Position numbers and translations under genes: made by a program | Shown here: positions 7,080 through 13,628 of the stretch, in pieces | Numbering within the stretch: position 1 is the stretch's first letter | How the letters are laid out: each line of letters opens with the position of its first letter | The notes under the pieces: generated by a model | Seen by the model: the letters and a program-made list of their open reading frames with translations, nothing else | Told to the model about the DNA's origin: nothing | Databases searched by the model: none | Assembly (NCBI GenBank): GCA_002395235.1 | Contig: DGWK01000025.1 | Location: 63,099 to 86,017 of the forward strand | Direction: 5' to 3' | Length of the DNA stretch: 22,919 bases | Source of the DNA: Lachnospiraceae bacterium UBA4260 | GTDB lineage: Bacteria > Bacillota > Clostridia > Lachnospirales > Lachnospiraceae

Positions 7080-8060
7080 TCAATATTTTGCCAGTATCGC
7101 CTGCAGATACTCTCTGTAGCCGTCACGCACGTTAGCGGGTGAAACAATCTCGATCCCCGCGCCGATGCCCGTCACCCAGCCGTAGAACTGCGGGCTCACC
7201 GCGATCGTGACGCGCACATGAAAATACCCTCCGTCCTCCGGCACGATGGCGGTCTCCCTGCCGAACCGGTCGATGATCACGCCGACAAGGCTCTCCTCGC
7301 ACCGCAGTACAACTTCCGCGTCCGGCCCGCCGAACATACCGAATGTCTTCTTGGAGAACGCTGCCAGGTCAAAATCCTGAAAGGCCTCCTGTCCGACCCT
7401 CTCCCGGTCGGTCAGTCCGATGTCGAGCATCTTGTCCACCCGGTAGTGCTTGATGATGCCCGCGGGCTCGTCGAAAGCGATCAGGTAATAGTTCTCGTCG
7501 TCCCAGGTGAGTGCCCAGGGGCTGACAAAATATTCCCTGCCGCCCTTTTTCATGACCAGCTGTTTCCCTGTGCTCCACTCGCCGTATCGGAACCTGATCT
7601 GGCGGTTCCGGTTCATGGCCTCGTGCAGCGCGTCCACGTTGTAGTAGACCTTTTCGTTGCCCGTCTTCATGCGGTTTCGGATGAAGACCGAGCGGTTGAG
7701 CTGCTTCGCCTTCTGCTCATTAGTCAACTGCATCAGCTTTCCGATCAGCTCCCTCGATTTCTTCTCCGTGATGAATTTGGAGGACTGCACGGCGTCCACC
7801 AGGAGCTTAAGCTCCGGCAGCTCGAAATCTCTCGAGCCGATGTAGTATCCCTGGCCGTTCTCTTTTTTGATCACATCCAGGCCGAACTCCTGCAGGATCT
7901 CCACGTTGCTGTAGATCGTCCTTCGGTCCGCCTCGCAGTTATAGCCCTCCAGCGCCTTGATCAGGTCCGTCGCGTTGAGCACATGCTCCTCATCTGTCTT
8001 TTGCAGCAGTTCCCGCATCATATACAGGAGCGCCAGCTTGTGATTATTGATCTTCGCCAT
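7080..8060 (-). CDS. WYL-domain transcriptional regulator
   Basis: 326 residues. The N-terminal winged HTH (about 1-75; TDLIKALEGYNCEADRRTIY) resembles DeoR/YafY-type regulators. The WYL domain follows, with SPWALTWDDENYYLIAFDE as its core, then a C-terminal WCX-like domain. WYL domains are known to sense ligands, often nucleic acids or second messengers. GGAGG precedes the ATG by 9 nt. It lies just upstream of eda-kdgK on the same strand and just downstream of the DUF362 gene (47 nt). It could control the KDG genes, but its transcript probably begins at the lysozyme gene, so that link is only inferred from position. Confidence 0.9.
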   Translation of the reverse strand: MAKINNHKLALLYMMRELLQKTDEEHVLNATDLIKALEGYNCEADRRTIYSNVEILQEFGLDVIKKENGQGYYIGSRDFELPELKLLVDAVQSSKFITEKKSRELIGKLMQLTNEQKAKQLNRSVFIRNRMKTGNEKVYYNVDALHEAMNRNRQIRFRYGEWSTGKQLVMKKGGREYFVSPWALTWDDENYYLIAFDEPAGIIKHYRVDKMLDIGLTDRERVGQEAFQDFDLAAFSKKTFGMFGGPDAEVVLRCEESLVGVIIDRFGRETAIVPEDGGYFHVRVTIAVSPQFYGWVTGIGAGIEIVSPANVRDGYREYLQAILAKY

Positions 8061-8107
8061 CTTCTGTCGCCTCCGTGATCACAGACAGGTCTGCCGGGGA
8101 GTTCCCC

Positions 8108-9247
8108 TTATTTATCGGATGCGGCTGTTTTGTCCCGTCCGATATACGCCCTCAGTTCCTGATAAATCTTCTCTTCGTCCGGCGGACATCCCATGATGCA
8201 CACGTCGAAGTCCTTCGTGCACTTGCCCACGCCCAGCTTTCCGGTCTTTCCCTGCATGCCCTGGCCTATGCCGATCGGCGTATCGAGCATCTCGAGAAGC
8301 CCCTCCTCTTTAAGTCTCCAGAGGGCGCCGACAAGGCTCGCGTAGCAGGCGCTGCAGGAATCCACTTCGTCAACGGCGTAAGAGACTTCCAGAAGCTTGT
8401 GTTTTCTCGGATAATCTTCCTGCATCTCTTTTCCGGCGTATCCGCGGAAGCCGCCCAGGTCAATGATCTGCGCGGAGTCGAGGTCGGCGGTTCCGATCCC
8501 GAGTTTCTCCGCCATGCGCACGTAGGGGACCTCATCCGGCGTGTACTGCAGCAGGCTGCAGGCATAACTGTCCACAAGGACCGGATCCAGTGCCGCCATC
8601 ACGCAGTTGCGCACGACGGGATTTCCGCCCTCTTCAAAGTCGTAGTCGCCGCAGATGTGGTCGATCACGATAAAGTCCTGGTGAATGCCGGCCTGCAGAT
8701 GCGCGATCGGCTTGTGCAGCCCCATGCGGTGGAAGCGGGATTTCTCCGTGTTGGGGAGAAGTCCCTTGAGATTCTTGAGCGCGCAGGTCATTTTGGTCTG
8801 GCAGTGGCCTTTGATCACCGGCACGTTGATCAGGAAGTCGATCTTGTCCACGTAGTCGATGACATTCAGCTTCATGCCGGCGCAGTTCACTTCGTGCCAC
8901 CTCTGCTTCTGTCCGTCCACGAAGGGAACGTCATACTTCTCACACAGCTCTTTGTAACCGCAGTATTTATAGGCGTCCGATGTCCGGTCGCCCACCCAGG
9001 AGCCCTCAACGATCGTTATGTTCTCGAACTGATTCTCCTGCAGATATTCGACGATGCCCGCCACCACCTCGGGGTGCGTCGTGCCGCCGAACTCGGCCGG
9101 AGAGGCGACAACCAGGTTCGGCTTGATGGCGACTCTGGCCTTTCTGTCTCCGATGAGGTCCGCCAGTTCCGTCTTGGCGAGCAGTTCCTTGGTCATATCC
9201 TTAAACGCCGTTCCGTAAATTTTCCAGATTTGATTTTTGCTGATCAT
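8108..9247 (-). CDS. DUF362 domain protein
   Basis: 379 residues. It shows the DUF362 pattern: IKPNLVVASPAEFGGTTHPEVV near the N-terminus, IVEGSWVGD, then KMTCALKNLKGLLP, and VIDHICGDYDFEEGGNP. The C-terminal third has conserved-looking cysteines (DSCSACYASL, GKCTK, CIMGCPPDE) that could bind metal or an iron-sulfur cluster. The biochemical role of the family is not settled. ATG start with a GGAAGGAA purine tract upstream. It lies 32 nt after the GH25 gene and 47 nt before the WYL gene, consistent with one transcript. Confidence 0.85.
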   Translation of the reverse strand: MISKNQIWKIYGTAFKDMTKELLAKTELADLIGDRKARVAIKPNLVVASPAEFGGTTHPEVVAGIVEYLQENQFENITIVEGSWVGDRTSDAYKYCGYKELCEKYDVPFVDGQKQRWHEVNCAGMKLNVIDYVDKIDFLINVPVIKGHCQTKMTCALKNLKGLLPNTEKSRFHRMGLHKPIAHLQAGIHQDFIVIDHICGDYDFEEGGNPVVRNCVMAALDPVLVDSYACSLLQYTPDEVPYVRMAEKLGIGTADLDSAQIIDLGGFRGYAGKEMQEDYPRKHKLLEVSYAVDEVDSCSACYASLVGALWRLKEEGLLEMLDTPIGIGQGMQGKTGKLGVGKCTKDFDVCIMGCPPDEEKIYQELRAYIGRDKTAASDK

Positions 9248-9279
9248 CTGATTTCCTTCCTGATCTTTCTACTGCCCGG

Positions 9280-10314
9280 TCAGTCGATCCTTCTGATCCA
9301 AAGATTAATATCCATCTCTCCCTTGATCCCGGGGACGTAACCCGTCTCCGTATACTGCCACCACGTAAAGGTGTAATTCGTCTGCGGTACCGGCTCATAA
9401 TCCGCGTACCAGATCTCAAACTGATCCAGTGTCTCGACGTCAAAATAGGTGTTCTCCCAGAAGAGATTGGTGTACAGGGCGACCTTGCAGTGAAGTTCTT
9501 CTTCCGCTGCTCTTTTGAAAGCGAGCGCGTTGCTGCACACCTGCTCGCGGGAGAGATTGTTGGCGCGCCCCGCGCTGCCGCCCGCGAGTTCAGGGTCATA
9601 AACCAGCGGCAGTGTCATCTTTACTCCCGACCGCTTTATGATATCCGCCGCAAAACGCGCTTCCTCTGCCGCCTCTTCCTCGTCGATCGCCTGTGAGAAA
9701 AAGTAAGCGCCGACTTCGAGGCCCGCTTTCTCCGCGTCCCTCATATACTCGATCGCCATGGTGTCCTCGTTGAGGGTGCCCTCATCGCCGTAGCCGCGAA
9801 AGCCCGCGCGCACGAAGACGAACTCATAGCCCGCGTCTGCGACGGCTTTCCAGTCGATCTCACCCTGGTGGTCCGAAACGTCAATTCCCTGCAGAGACTC
9901 ATAGTTCTCATCCTGGTAGGTTATATTGTCCGAAGTCTCATCTACATAGGAAAATTTAGTGGGGTCATAGGGATTTTTGCGCTCCCCCTCGCTCCTGACA
10001 GGGGTCTGCGGCACACTTTCCGACTGCGCCGCCTGCCCTGCGGAACCGGCGGCCTGCGCTTCCTGCCCTGTCGTCTCCCCGGCTTCCTTCTGCTGCTCAG
10101 CTGTTTCCTGCGGCGTCTCACCCGTCTCTCCAGCCCCGTACTGCTGCTCCGTGACAGTCTCCGAGACCGTCTGCTGCTTCGACTGCGTGATCTCCGCGCT
10201 CCTCGCTCCGCATCCTCTCATGAGCGAAGCGATGCACAGCAAAGGCAATACGATAAAATATATACTTTCTGCCAGTTCTCCAGGCCCCTGCCTGTCTTCT
10301 TTACCTTTTTTCAA
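9280..10314 (-). CDS. GH25 lysozyme (N-acetylmuramidase), membrane-anchored
   Basis: 344 residues from a TTG start at 10314, with GAGGGAG about 11 nt upstream. The next Met comes only after the membrane segment. A hydrophobic helix (about 16-32) is followed by a Gln/Glu/Ala-rich spacer to about residue 115. The GH25 barrel has GIDVSDHQGEIDW (D145), FVRAGFRGYG, VGAYFFSQA, LVYDPEL (D240 and E242, the catalytic pair region), WYADYE and a terminal MDINLW. It hydrolyses the MurNAc-GlcNAc bond of peptidoglycan outside the membrane. A Cys near the helix end (GCGA) does not fit a clean lipobox. The TTG start may hold expression down. Confidence 0.92.
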   Translation of the reverse strand: MKKGKEDRQGPGELAESIYFIVLPLLCIASLMRGCGARSAEITQSKQQTVSETVTEQQYGAGETGETPQETAEQQKEAGETTGQEAQAAGSAGQAAQSESVPQTPVRSEGERKNPYDPTKFSYVDETSDNITYQDENYESLQGIDVSDHQGEIDWKAVADAGYEFVFVRAGFRGYGDEGTLNEDTMAIEYMRDAEKAGLEVGAYFFSQAIDEEEAAEEARFAADIIKRSGVKMTLPLVYDPELAGGSAGRANNLSREQVCSNALAFKRAAEEELHCKVALYTNLFWENTYFDVETLDQFEIWYADYEPVPQTNYTFTWWQYTETGYVPGIKGEMDINLWIRRID

Positions 10315-10486
10315 AACGTTAAAGTCTCCCTCGATCAGATTCTCCCATATTGAATCATACCATCTGACGCCTGAGAATCACAGTATTTTCTCGGTGTTCA
10401 CGGCGCCGGCACGTTTTCGGGCGTCGGCGCTGCTCGTGGCGCGTGCCATAAAAGACAAGTAAAAGAAAAAAGTGCTTTATGAAACA
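10315..10486. other. Upstream region of the GH25 gene, no CDS
   Basis: This is the first part of a 654-nt stretch without a protein gene. A TATGAT at about 10357-10352 on the minus strand may be the -10 of the lysozyme gene, without a good -35. The GC-rich part near 10400-10445 holds short GGCGCC-type inverted repeats with no clear role. Confidence 0.3.
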
Positions 10487-10539
10487 GGGACGGCTCAGGT
10501 GACACATCCTGTTCCAGAATGTGTCACCTGAGCCGTCCC
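10487..10539. repeat. REP-like hairpin with 21-bp perfect arms
   Basis: Arms 10487-10507 and 10519-10539 are exact reverse complements, with an 11-nt loop. The arm starts GGGACGGCTCAGGTGACAC. GGGGACGG...GTGTCACAT hairpins are a type I recall as dispersed REP-like elements in Clostridia, probably mobilised by Y1 (RAYT/IS200-like) transposases. No transposase is present here, so it would be a passive copy. Confidence 0.75.
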
Positions 10540-10738
10540 CAATTTACAAAATATGCCTGCAATGCAGCCACGCGGTAAACTCCCGGTCAATTGCCTTAGC
10601 GCCGAACCGTCCTCATGGATTTCAACATATTTCTATGTCTAAATGAAAGTTCGCCAAAAGCAGTTCGTAGTTCAAGGAAATAAAGTTGACCTCTCAAAGT
10701 TAAATGAAAACGAAAAAACTAAGAAATAAAACGCCTTT

Positions 10739-10811
10739 TGGTATAGAAAGCGGGGATCGAACCCGGCTTAATGCGTTTGAGGCATCTGCTCTTCCACTGA
10801 GCAATTTCTAT
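10739..10811 (-). tRNA. tRNA-like gene, anticodon CAA, short variable loop, CCA encoded
   Basis: On the minus strand it folds as a class I cloverleaf: acceptor ATAGAAA/TTTCTAT (7 bp), linker TT, D-arm GCTC-AGTGGAA-GAGC, anticodon arm GATGC-CTCAAAC-GCATT, and T-loop TTCGATC. The 3' CCA is encoded (10741-10739). The anticodon CAA (10779-10777) would read Leu UUG, and the discriminator base is A. Yet there are only 3 nt (AAG) between the anticodon and T stems, whereas bacterial tRNA-Leu has a long variable arm. The outer pair of the T stem is a C-C mismatch and the acceptor starts with A1-U72. It may be a divergent, specialised or decaying tRNA. The adjacent 5' dyad ATTCGG-N7-CCGAAT lies at about 10819-10837. 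Confidence 0.8.
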
Positions 10812-10918
10812 AGTTAAATTCGGTTTTCATCCGAATCCTTGAAATTGTAACGTAACCCTGTTACAGGGAAGGCAAGTTCGGAGTTTTCGCATTACAGGCA
10901 GCCTGTCAGCGGCGCGGC

Positions 10919-10935
10919 GGCCCGCTTCGCGGGCC
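10919..10935 (-). terminator. GC-rich hairpin after the 219-aa gene, weak terminator
   Basis: GGCCCGC (10919-10925) and GCGGGCC (10929-10935) form a 7-bp stem with a 3-nt loop, 33 nt past the stop of the 10969 gene. No T-run follows on the minus strand, so termination would be weak, and the tRNA about 110 nt further could be read from the same transcript. Confidence 0.4.
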
Positions 10936-10968
10936 CTGCCTGCACACTGCCGGATATCTCAATCAGAA

Positions 10969-11628
10969 TCAGATCTCGATGTAAGTTGTCGCGTTGGAAA
11001 CCTTGATCTGTGTGTCAAGTTCACGAAGCAATGTTTCCCTCTTCTCCTTCAAAGCCTCGATCAACTTCAAAATCTCAAGAGGATCAACGAGTACCATCGT
11101 GTTCTCGCGAACGTACGCCTCAACGACCTCAAGCGGCTTGTCGTCCTTCACCTTTGTATCCTTGCCGAGGATGGAAAGTCTCATGCCTTCGGCAGTTGTC
11201 TGCAACTGGCGGTTCTTGGTATCGATCGCCGCGATCTGCTCCGCGTACGTATTCTGCATCCTGTGAAGCAACGCGCCCTCGAAGTCAGCGCGGTCTCTGT
11301 AGATACCCTGGCCGCGAATTCTGTTCCTGAGGGAGATCGCACCTGCGACTGTGAACTCACCGTAAGAAGTGCGGATCTTTGTCGCGGCGTTAGAGGCCAC
11401 GATCGCCGCGTCGATCTTCTGGAATCTCGCCATAAGGTCGTTAATCTGCTGGTAAGCAGCAGCTGCATCCCGGGCGAATGTCTCCTTGTCGACACGCGCG
11501 CCAGCGACCTTATCCTCGTTATTCTTCATGCTGTCGACAAAAGTCGCCTTCGCGATCTTGTCGGCAATTCTCTTGACAAGAAGGTCTCTCTCATCGAGAG
11601 CCTGTGTAACTAATAATCTTTCCGTCAT
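10969..11628 (-). CDS. Hypothetical helical protein, DIP1984-like pattern
   Basis: 219 residues; start ATG at 11628 with AAAGGGGG upstream at good spacing. No signal peptide, membrane helix or catalytic motif is visible. The chain looks largely helical: an N-terminal coiled coil (LLVTQALDERDLLVKRIADKI), a centre with ASNAATKIRTSYGEFTVAGA, then AISLRNRIRG, and a C-terminal helix (ILKLIEALKEKRETLLREL). The order of coiled coil, N-x-A/T-x-I and G-x-(F/L)T-x-x-AI-x-x-R recalls the DIP1984 (septicolysin-like) family, but I cannot confirm it. It lies upstream of the odd tRNA on the same strand and downstream of the P1 peptidase gene. Confidence 0.8.
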   Translation of the reverse strand: MTERLLVTQALDERDLLVKRIADKIAKATFVDSMKNNEDKVAGARVDKETFARDAAAAYQQINDLMARFQKIDAAIVASNAATKIRTSYGEFTVAGAISLRNRIRGQGIYRDRADFEGALLHRMQNTYAEQIAAIDTKNRQLQTTAEGMRLSILGKDTKVKDDKPLEVVEAYVRENTMVLVDPLEILKLIEALKEKRETLLRELDTQIKVSNATTYIEI

Positions 11629-11662
11629 AAGGTACCCCCTTTCTGAACTCAGGGGGAATGCA

Positions 11663-11676
11663 AGGCCGATCGGCCT
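11663..11676. promoter_or_regulatory. 14-bp perfect palindrome between two genes
   Basis: AGGCCGATCGGCCT is fully self-complementary with no loop, so it suits a dimeric DNA-binding protein better than an RNA hairpin. It sits 35 nt upstream of the 10969-11628 start and after the P1 peptidase stop, where an operator for the downstream gene could lie. Confidence 0.35.
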
Positions 11677-11697
11677 CTTCCACGAGGTGCCGCCTGC

Positions 11698-12723
11698 TCA
11701 GACAAATCCGAGATCTTTGGCGCAAGTCAGTCCGTAAGCACTTTCGGCAGAAGTGACAGCGCGGACAATCGCTTCGCTCAGTACCTGCGCGCCGAGCGCT
11801 CCCACCAGATCCTGGTCGGCCGCCACTTCTCCCACAGACACGGCGTAAATGCTGTCTCCGTCTGCGGAAGTGTGCACCGGATTAATGGACCTGGCGTATC
11901 CGTCATGTCCCATCCCTGCGATCTTGCACAGCTGCGCCTTCTCGAAGTGCGCGTTAGTGATGATCACTGCGATCGTCGTATTGCCCGTGAACTTGTTGTC
12001 GATCACTTCTATGGAGCGGCACATGACCTTCATAGTGCTGCTGAGCTCACTCTTGTCCTCGCTGAGAAGTCCCGCGATCTGTCTGCCGCTCTTCCAGTCA
12101 TAGATATCTCCCAGAGCATTGAGCACTACGATCGCCCCCAGCTTCAGCTCTCCGATCTGCACGGCATAGCTTCCGACGCCGGTCTTCATTGCTGTCTCCA
12201 TACCGCCGGCTTTGCCGACCGATGCGCCGCAGCCCGCGCCGTAATTGCCGTCCCTGTAATTCGGGGATTCGAAAGCAGCCTTGGCTGCCGCATATCCCAT
12301 TTCGACGTCCGGGCGAACATCTGCCGCCCCGACCGAGAGATCGAAGATATCCGACTGGACCACGAGCGGGACCTTGGCGACGCCCGTGTCAAAACCTATA
12401 TCCTTCTCTTCGAGGTATTTCATGACACCGTTCGCTGCGCCCAGTCCGAAAGCGCTTCCGCCCGAGAGGACAACCGCGTGGATCTGCTGGGCCGCCATGA
12501 GCGGACTCAGGATCTGGCTGTCTCTGGAAGCCGGGCCTCCGCCTCTGACATCCAGTCCGGCCCGCATGCCTTCTTCCGCGATCAGGACGGTCATTCCCGT
12601 TGCCGCTTCGCTGTCCTCTGTCTGACCGATCCGCAGCGGACCTATATCCAGGATGCTGATCTCTTTAAGCTCCGTAAAAGCCTTTGCATTCCCAAACAGT
12701 TCTGTGTTCTCTGTCTGTTTCAT
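11698..12723 (-). CDS. P1 family (S58/DmpA) aminopeptidase-like protein
   Basis: 341 residues from the ATG at 12723. Family segments include GMTVLIAEEG, the GLDVRGGGPASRD strand, HAVVLSGGSAFGLGAANGV, and NYGAGCGASVGK. GNTTIAVIITNA (247-258) is the autoprocessing site region, where a Thr/Ser becomes the N-terminal nucleophile after self-cleavage; here the residue is Thr. Family members release N-terminal residues from small or D-amino-acid peptides in the cytoplasm. The physiological substrate is unknown. A TTG at 12741 could extend the frame by six codons, but that would put the GGAGG inside the gene. An operator-like dyad lies upstream at 12764-12788. Confidence 0.9.
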   Translation of the reverse strand: MKQTENTELFGNAKAFTELKEISILDIGPLRIGQTEDSEAATGMTVLIAEEGMRAGLDVRGGGPASRDSQILSPLMAAQQIHAVVLSGGSAFGLGAANGVMKYLEEKDIGFDTGVAKVPLVVQSDIFDLSVGAADVRPDVEMGYAAAKAAFESPNYRDGNYGAGCGASVGKAGGMETAMKTGVGSYAVQIGELKLGAIVVLNALGDIYDWKSGRQIAGLLSEDKSELSSTMKVMCRSIEVIDNKFTGNTTIAVIITNAHFEKAQLCKIAGMGHDGYARSINPVHTSADGDSIYAVSVGEVAADQDLVGALGAQVLSEAIVRAVTSAESAYGLTCAKDLGFV

Positions 12724-12763
12724 CTTCTCCGTTACCTCCAATACACCCTCTTTAGTGCAGCCG

Positions 12764-12788
12764 TTAATGCAAAATATAGCTGCATTAA
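12764..12788. promoter_or_regulatory. Operator-like dyad around a -10 upstream of the P1 peptidase gene
   Basis: TTAATGCA (12764-12771) and TGCATTAA (12781-12788) are exact reverse complements, 9 nt apart. The interval, read on the minus strand, contains TATATT, a fair -10 for the peptidase gene, though the -35 region is poor. Symmetric 8-bp arms framing a -10 are what a repressor site would look like. Confidence 0.45.
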
Positions 12789-12861
12789 GTATATCAGAAG
12801 TCGGGAAGGAACAGACTCCGTATTCAGTTTTTCTTTTCGCACGCCTTAGCGCGGGATCAGC

Positions 12862-12878
12862 CGGGGAGAAGCTCCCCG
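12862..12878 (-). terminator. GC-rich hairpin after the small HTH gene
   Basis: CGGGGAG (12862-12868) and CTCCCCG (12872-12878) form a 7-bp stem with a 3-nt loop, extended loosely by GGATC/GATCC outside. It begins 10 nt past the stop of the HTH gene. There is no T-run on the minus strand, so its strength is doubtful. Confidence 0.4.
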
Positions 12879-12888
12879 CGCCGATCCG

Positions 12889-13140
12889 TCACCATGTACG
12901 TGTCTTTGTGACAACGTCGACGACAACAATGTCATCGATTGTGACTTCAAACATCGCAGCCAAGATAACAAGATTATCGACTGTAGGCATTGTGGTCCCG
13001 TGGATCCACTTGTAGATTGCCTGCGGAGTGGAGAAACCGAACTCCGTCTGCATGTCCCTGACAGACATGCCTGCAGAGATTCTCAACTTGTCAATGTTCT
13101 GTCCGGTTGCGACTGTGTTGATGAAATGTAATGTATTCAT
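12889..13140 (-). CDS. Small HTH (XRE-like) protein
   Basis: 83 residues from the ATG at 13140, chosen because AAGGAGGT lies just upstream; the frame extends further but without a ribosome site. The helix-turn-helix is IDKLRISAGMSVRDMQTEFG followed by TPQAIYKWIHGTTMPTVDNLVILAAMF (about 17-68), the classic Cro/C1 order with recognition helix PQAIYKWIHG. The C-terminal tail VTIDDIVVVDVVTKTRTW is also typical. It presumably binds DNA as a dimer. Targets are unknown; the dyads nearby at 13446-13460 and 12764-12788 are candidates. Confidence 0.88.
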   Translation of the reverse strand: MNTLHFINTVATGQNIDKLRISAGMSVRDMQTEFGFSTPQAIYKWIHGTTMPTVDNLVILAAMFEVTIDDIVVVDVVTKTRTW

Positions 13141-13191
13141 CCTGCACCTCCTTCTTCCGGCTCTTTGTTGACCTTTGATCAGACCCGCAAA

Positions 13192-13224
13192 AAAAGCCGC
13201 CTGCCTCACGGACAAGCGGCTTTT
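13192..13224 (-). terminator. Intrinsic terminator between the 58-aa ORF and the HTH gene
   Basis: AAAAGCCGC (13192-13200) pairs with GCGGCTTTT (13216-13224) around a 15-nt loop. On the minus strand it ends in a T7 run, so it should stop transcripts coming from the small ORF 30 nt upstream. The HTH gene starts only about 50 nt later, so this terminator also acts as a leader element for it. Confidence 0.8.
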
Positions 13225-13254
13225 ATCAGTCATTTATAACTGCAAGCGGTCTGA

Positions 13255-13431
13255 TCATCCCTGTACGCATTTTAATCGGCACAGTGGTTCCTGATCTCCG
13301 CCTGATCCGGTCCGTTTGAGGCATATTAAATAAAACCGCTCAGCTATATCCATTGCGGGCAGATTGATCCCCAGGAAATACTCCCGGCTGTGATTGAAAA
13401 TTAAATTGTTCATACTTCTTGTCTGCTTCAT
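13255..13431 (-). CDS. Small hypothetical protein, 58 aa
   Basis: The minus strand has AAAGGAG followed 7 nt later by ATG (13431-13429) and 58 codons, MKQTRSMNNLIFNHSREYFL onwards, to a TGA at 13257-13255. The core NLPAMDIAERFYLICLKR looks like an amphipathic helix; two later Cys lie near the C-terminus (PLCRLKC). A terminator comes 30 nt after the stop and a TATAAT is at 13510-13505, so the ORF has a full expression context. I do not recognise the family. Confidence 0.6.
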   Translation of the reverse strand: MKQTRSMNNLIFNHSREYFLGINLPAMDIAERFYLICLKRTGSGGDQEPLCRLKCVQG

Positions 13432-13445
13432 TTGCCTCTCCTTTC

Positions 13446-13460
13446 CGGATCATTGATCCG
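13446..13460. promoter_or_regulatory. 15-bp palindrome just ahead of the 58-aa ORF
   Basis: CGGATCA-T-TGATCCG is symmetric around one base and touches the ribosome site of the 58-aa ORF. The loop is too small for RNA, which favours a protein operator. A TATAAT (minus strand, 13510-13505) lies upstream without a clear -35. The remaining AT-rich part of the 13225-13628 gap shows nothing else. Confidence 0.4.
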
Positions 13461-13628
13461 ATTTTTCTACCACCGAAAATATAACATCTTATCAATTCTC
13501 TGTCATTATACTTACGGTTTAATGCGCTTTGCCTGCTCTGCAGTGCGCTTCATCGCTTTATACTTTACCATTTCGGATATGTGTTTTTGTTTTTTTTGAG
13601 TCATTAAAATCAATTTTTGGAAATATTT

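Noticed and set aside
6899..7147. Upstream extension of eda (83 extra residues)
   Set aside because: The extension overlaps the end of the WYL gene, covers a dyad, and has no resemblance to the aldolase family.
12724..12741. TTG start adding six residues to the P1 peptidase
   Set aside because: It would place the GGAGG ribosome site inside the coding region; the ATG at 12723 fits better.
13141..13233. 31-residue N-terminal extension of the small HTH protein
   Set aside because: It reads through the terminator hairpin and would hide the AAGGAGGT site directly ahead of the internal ATG.
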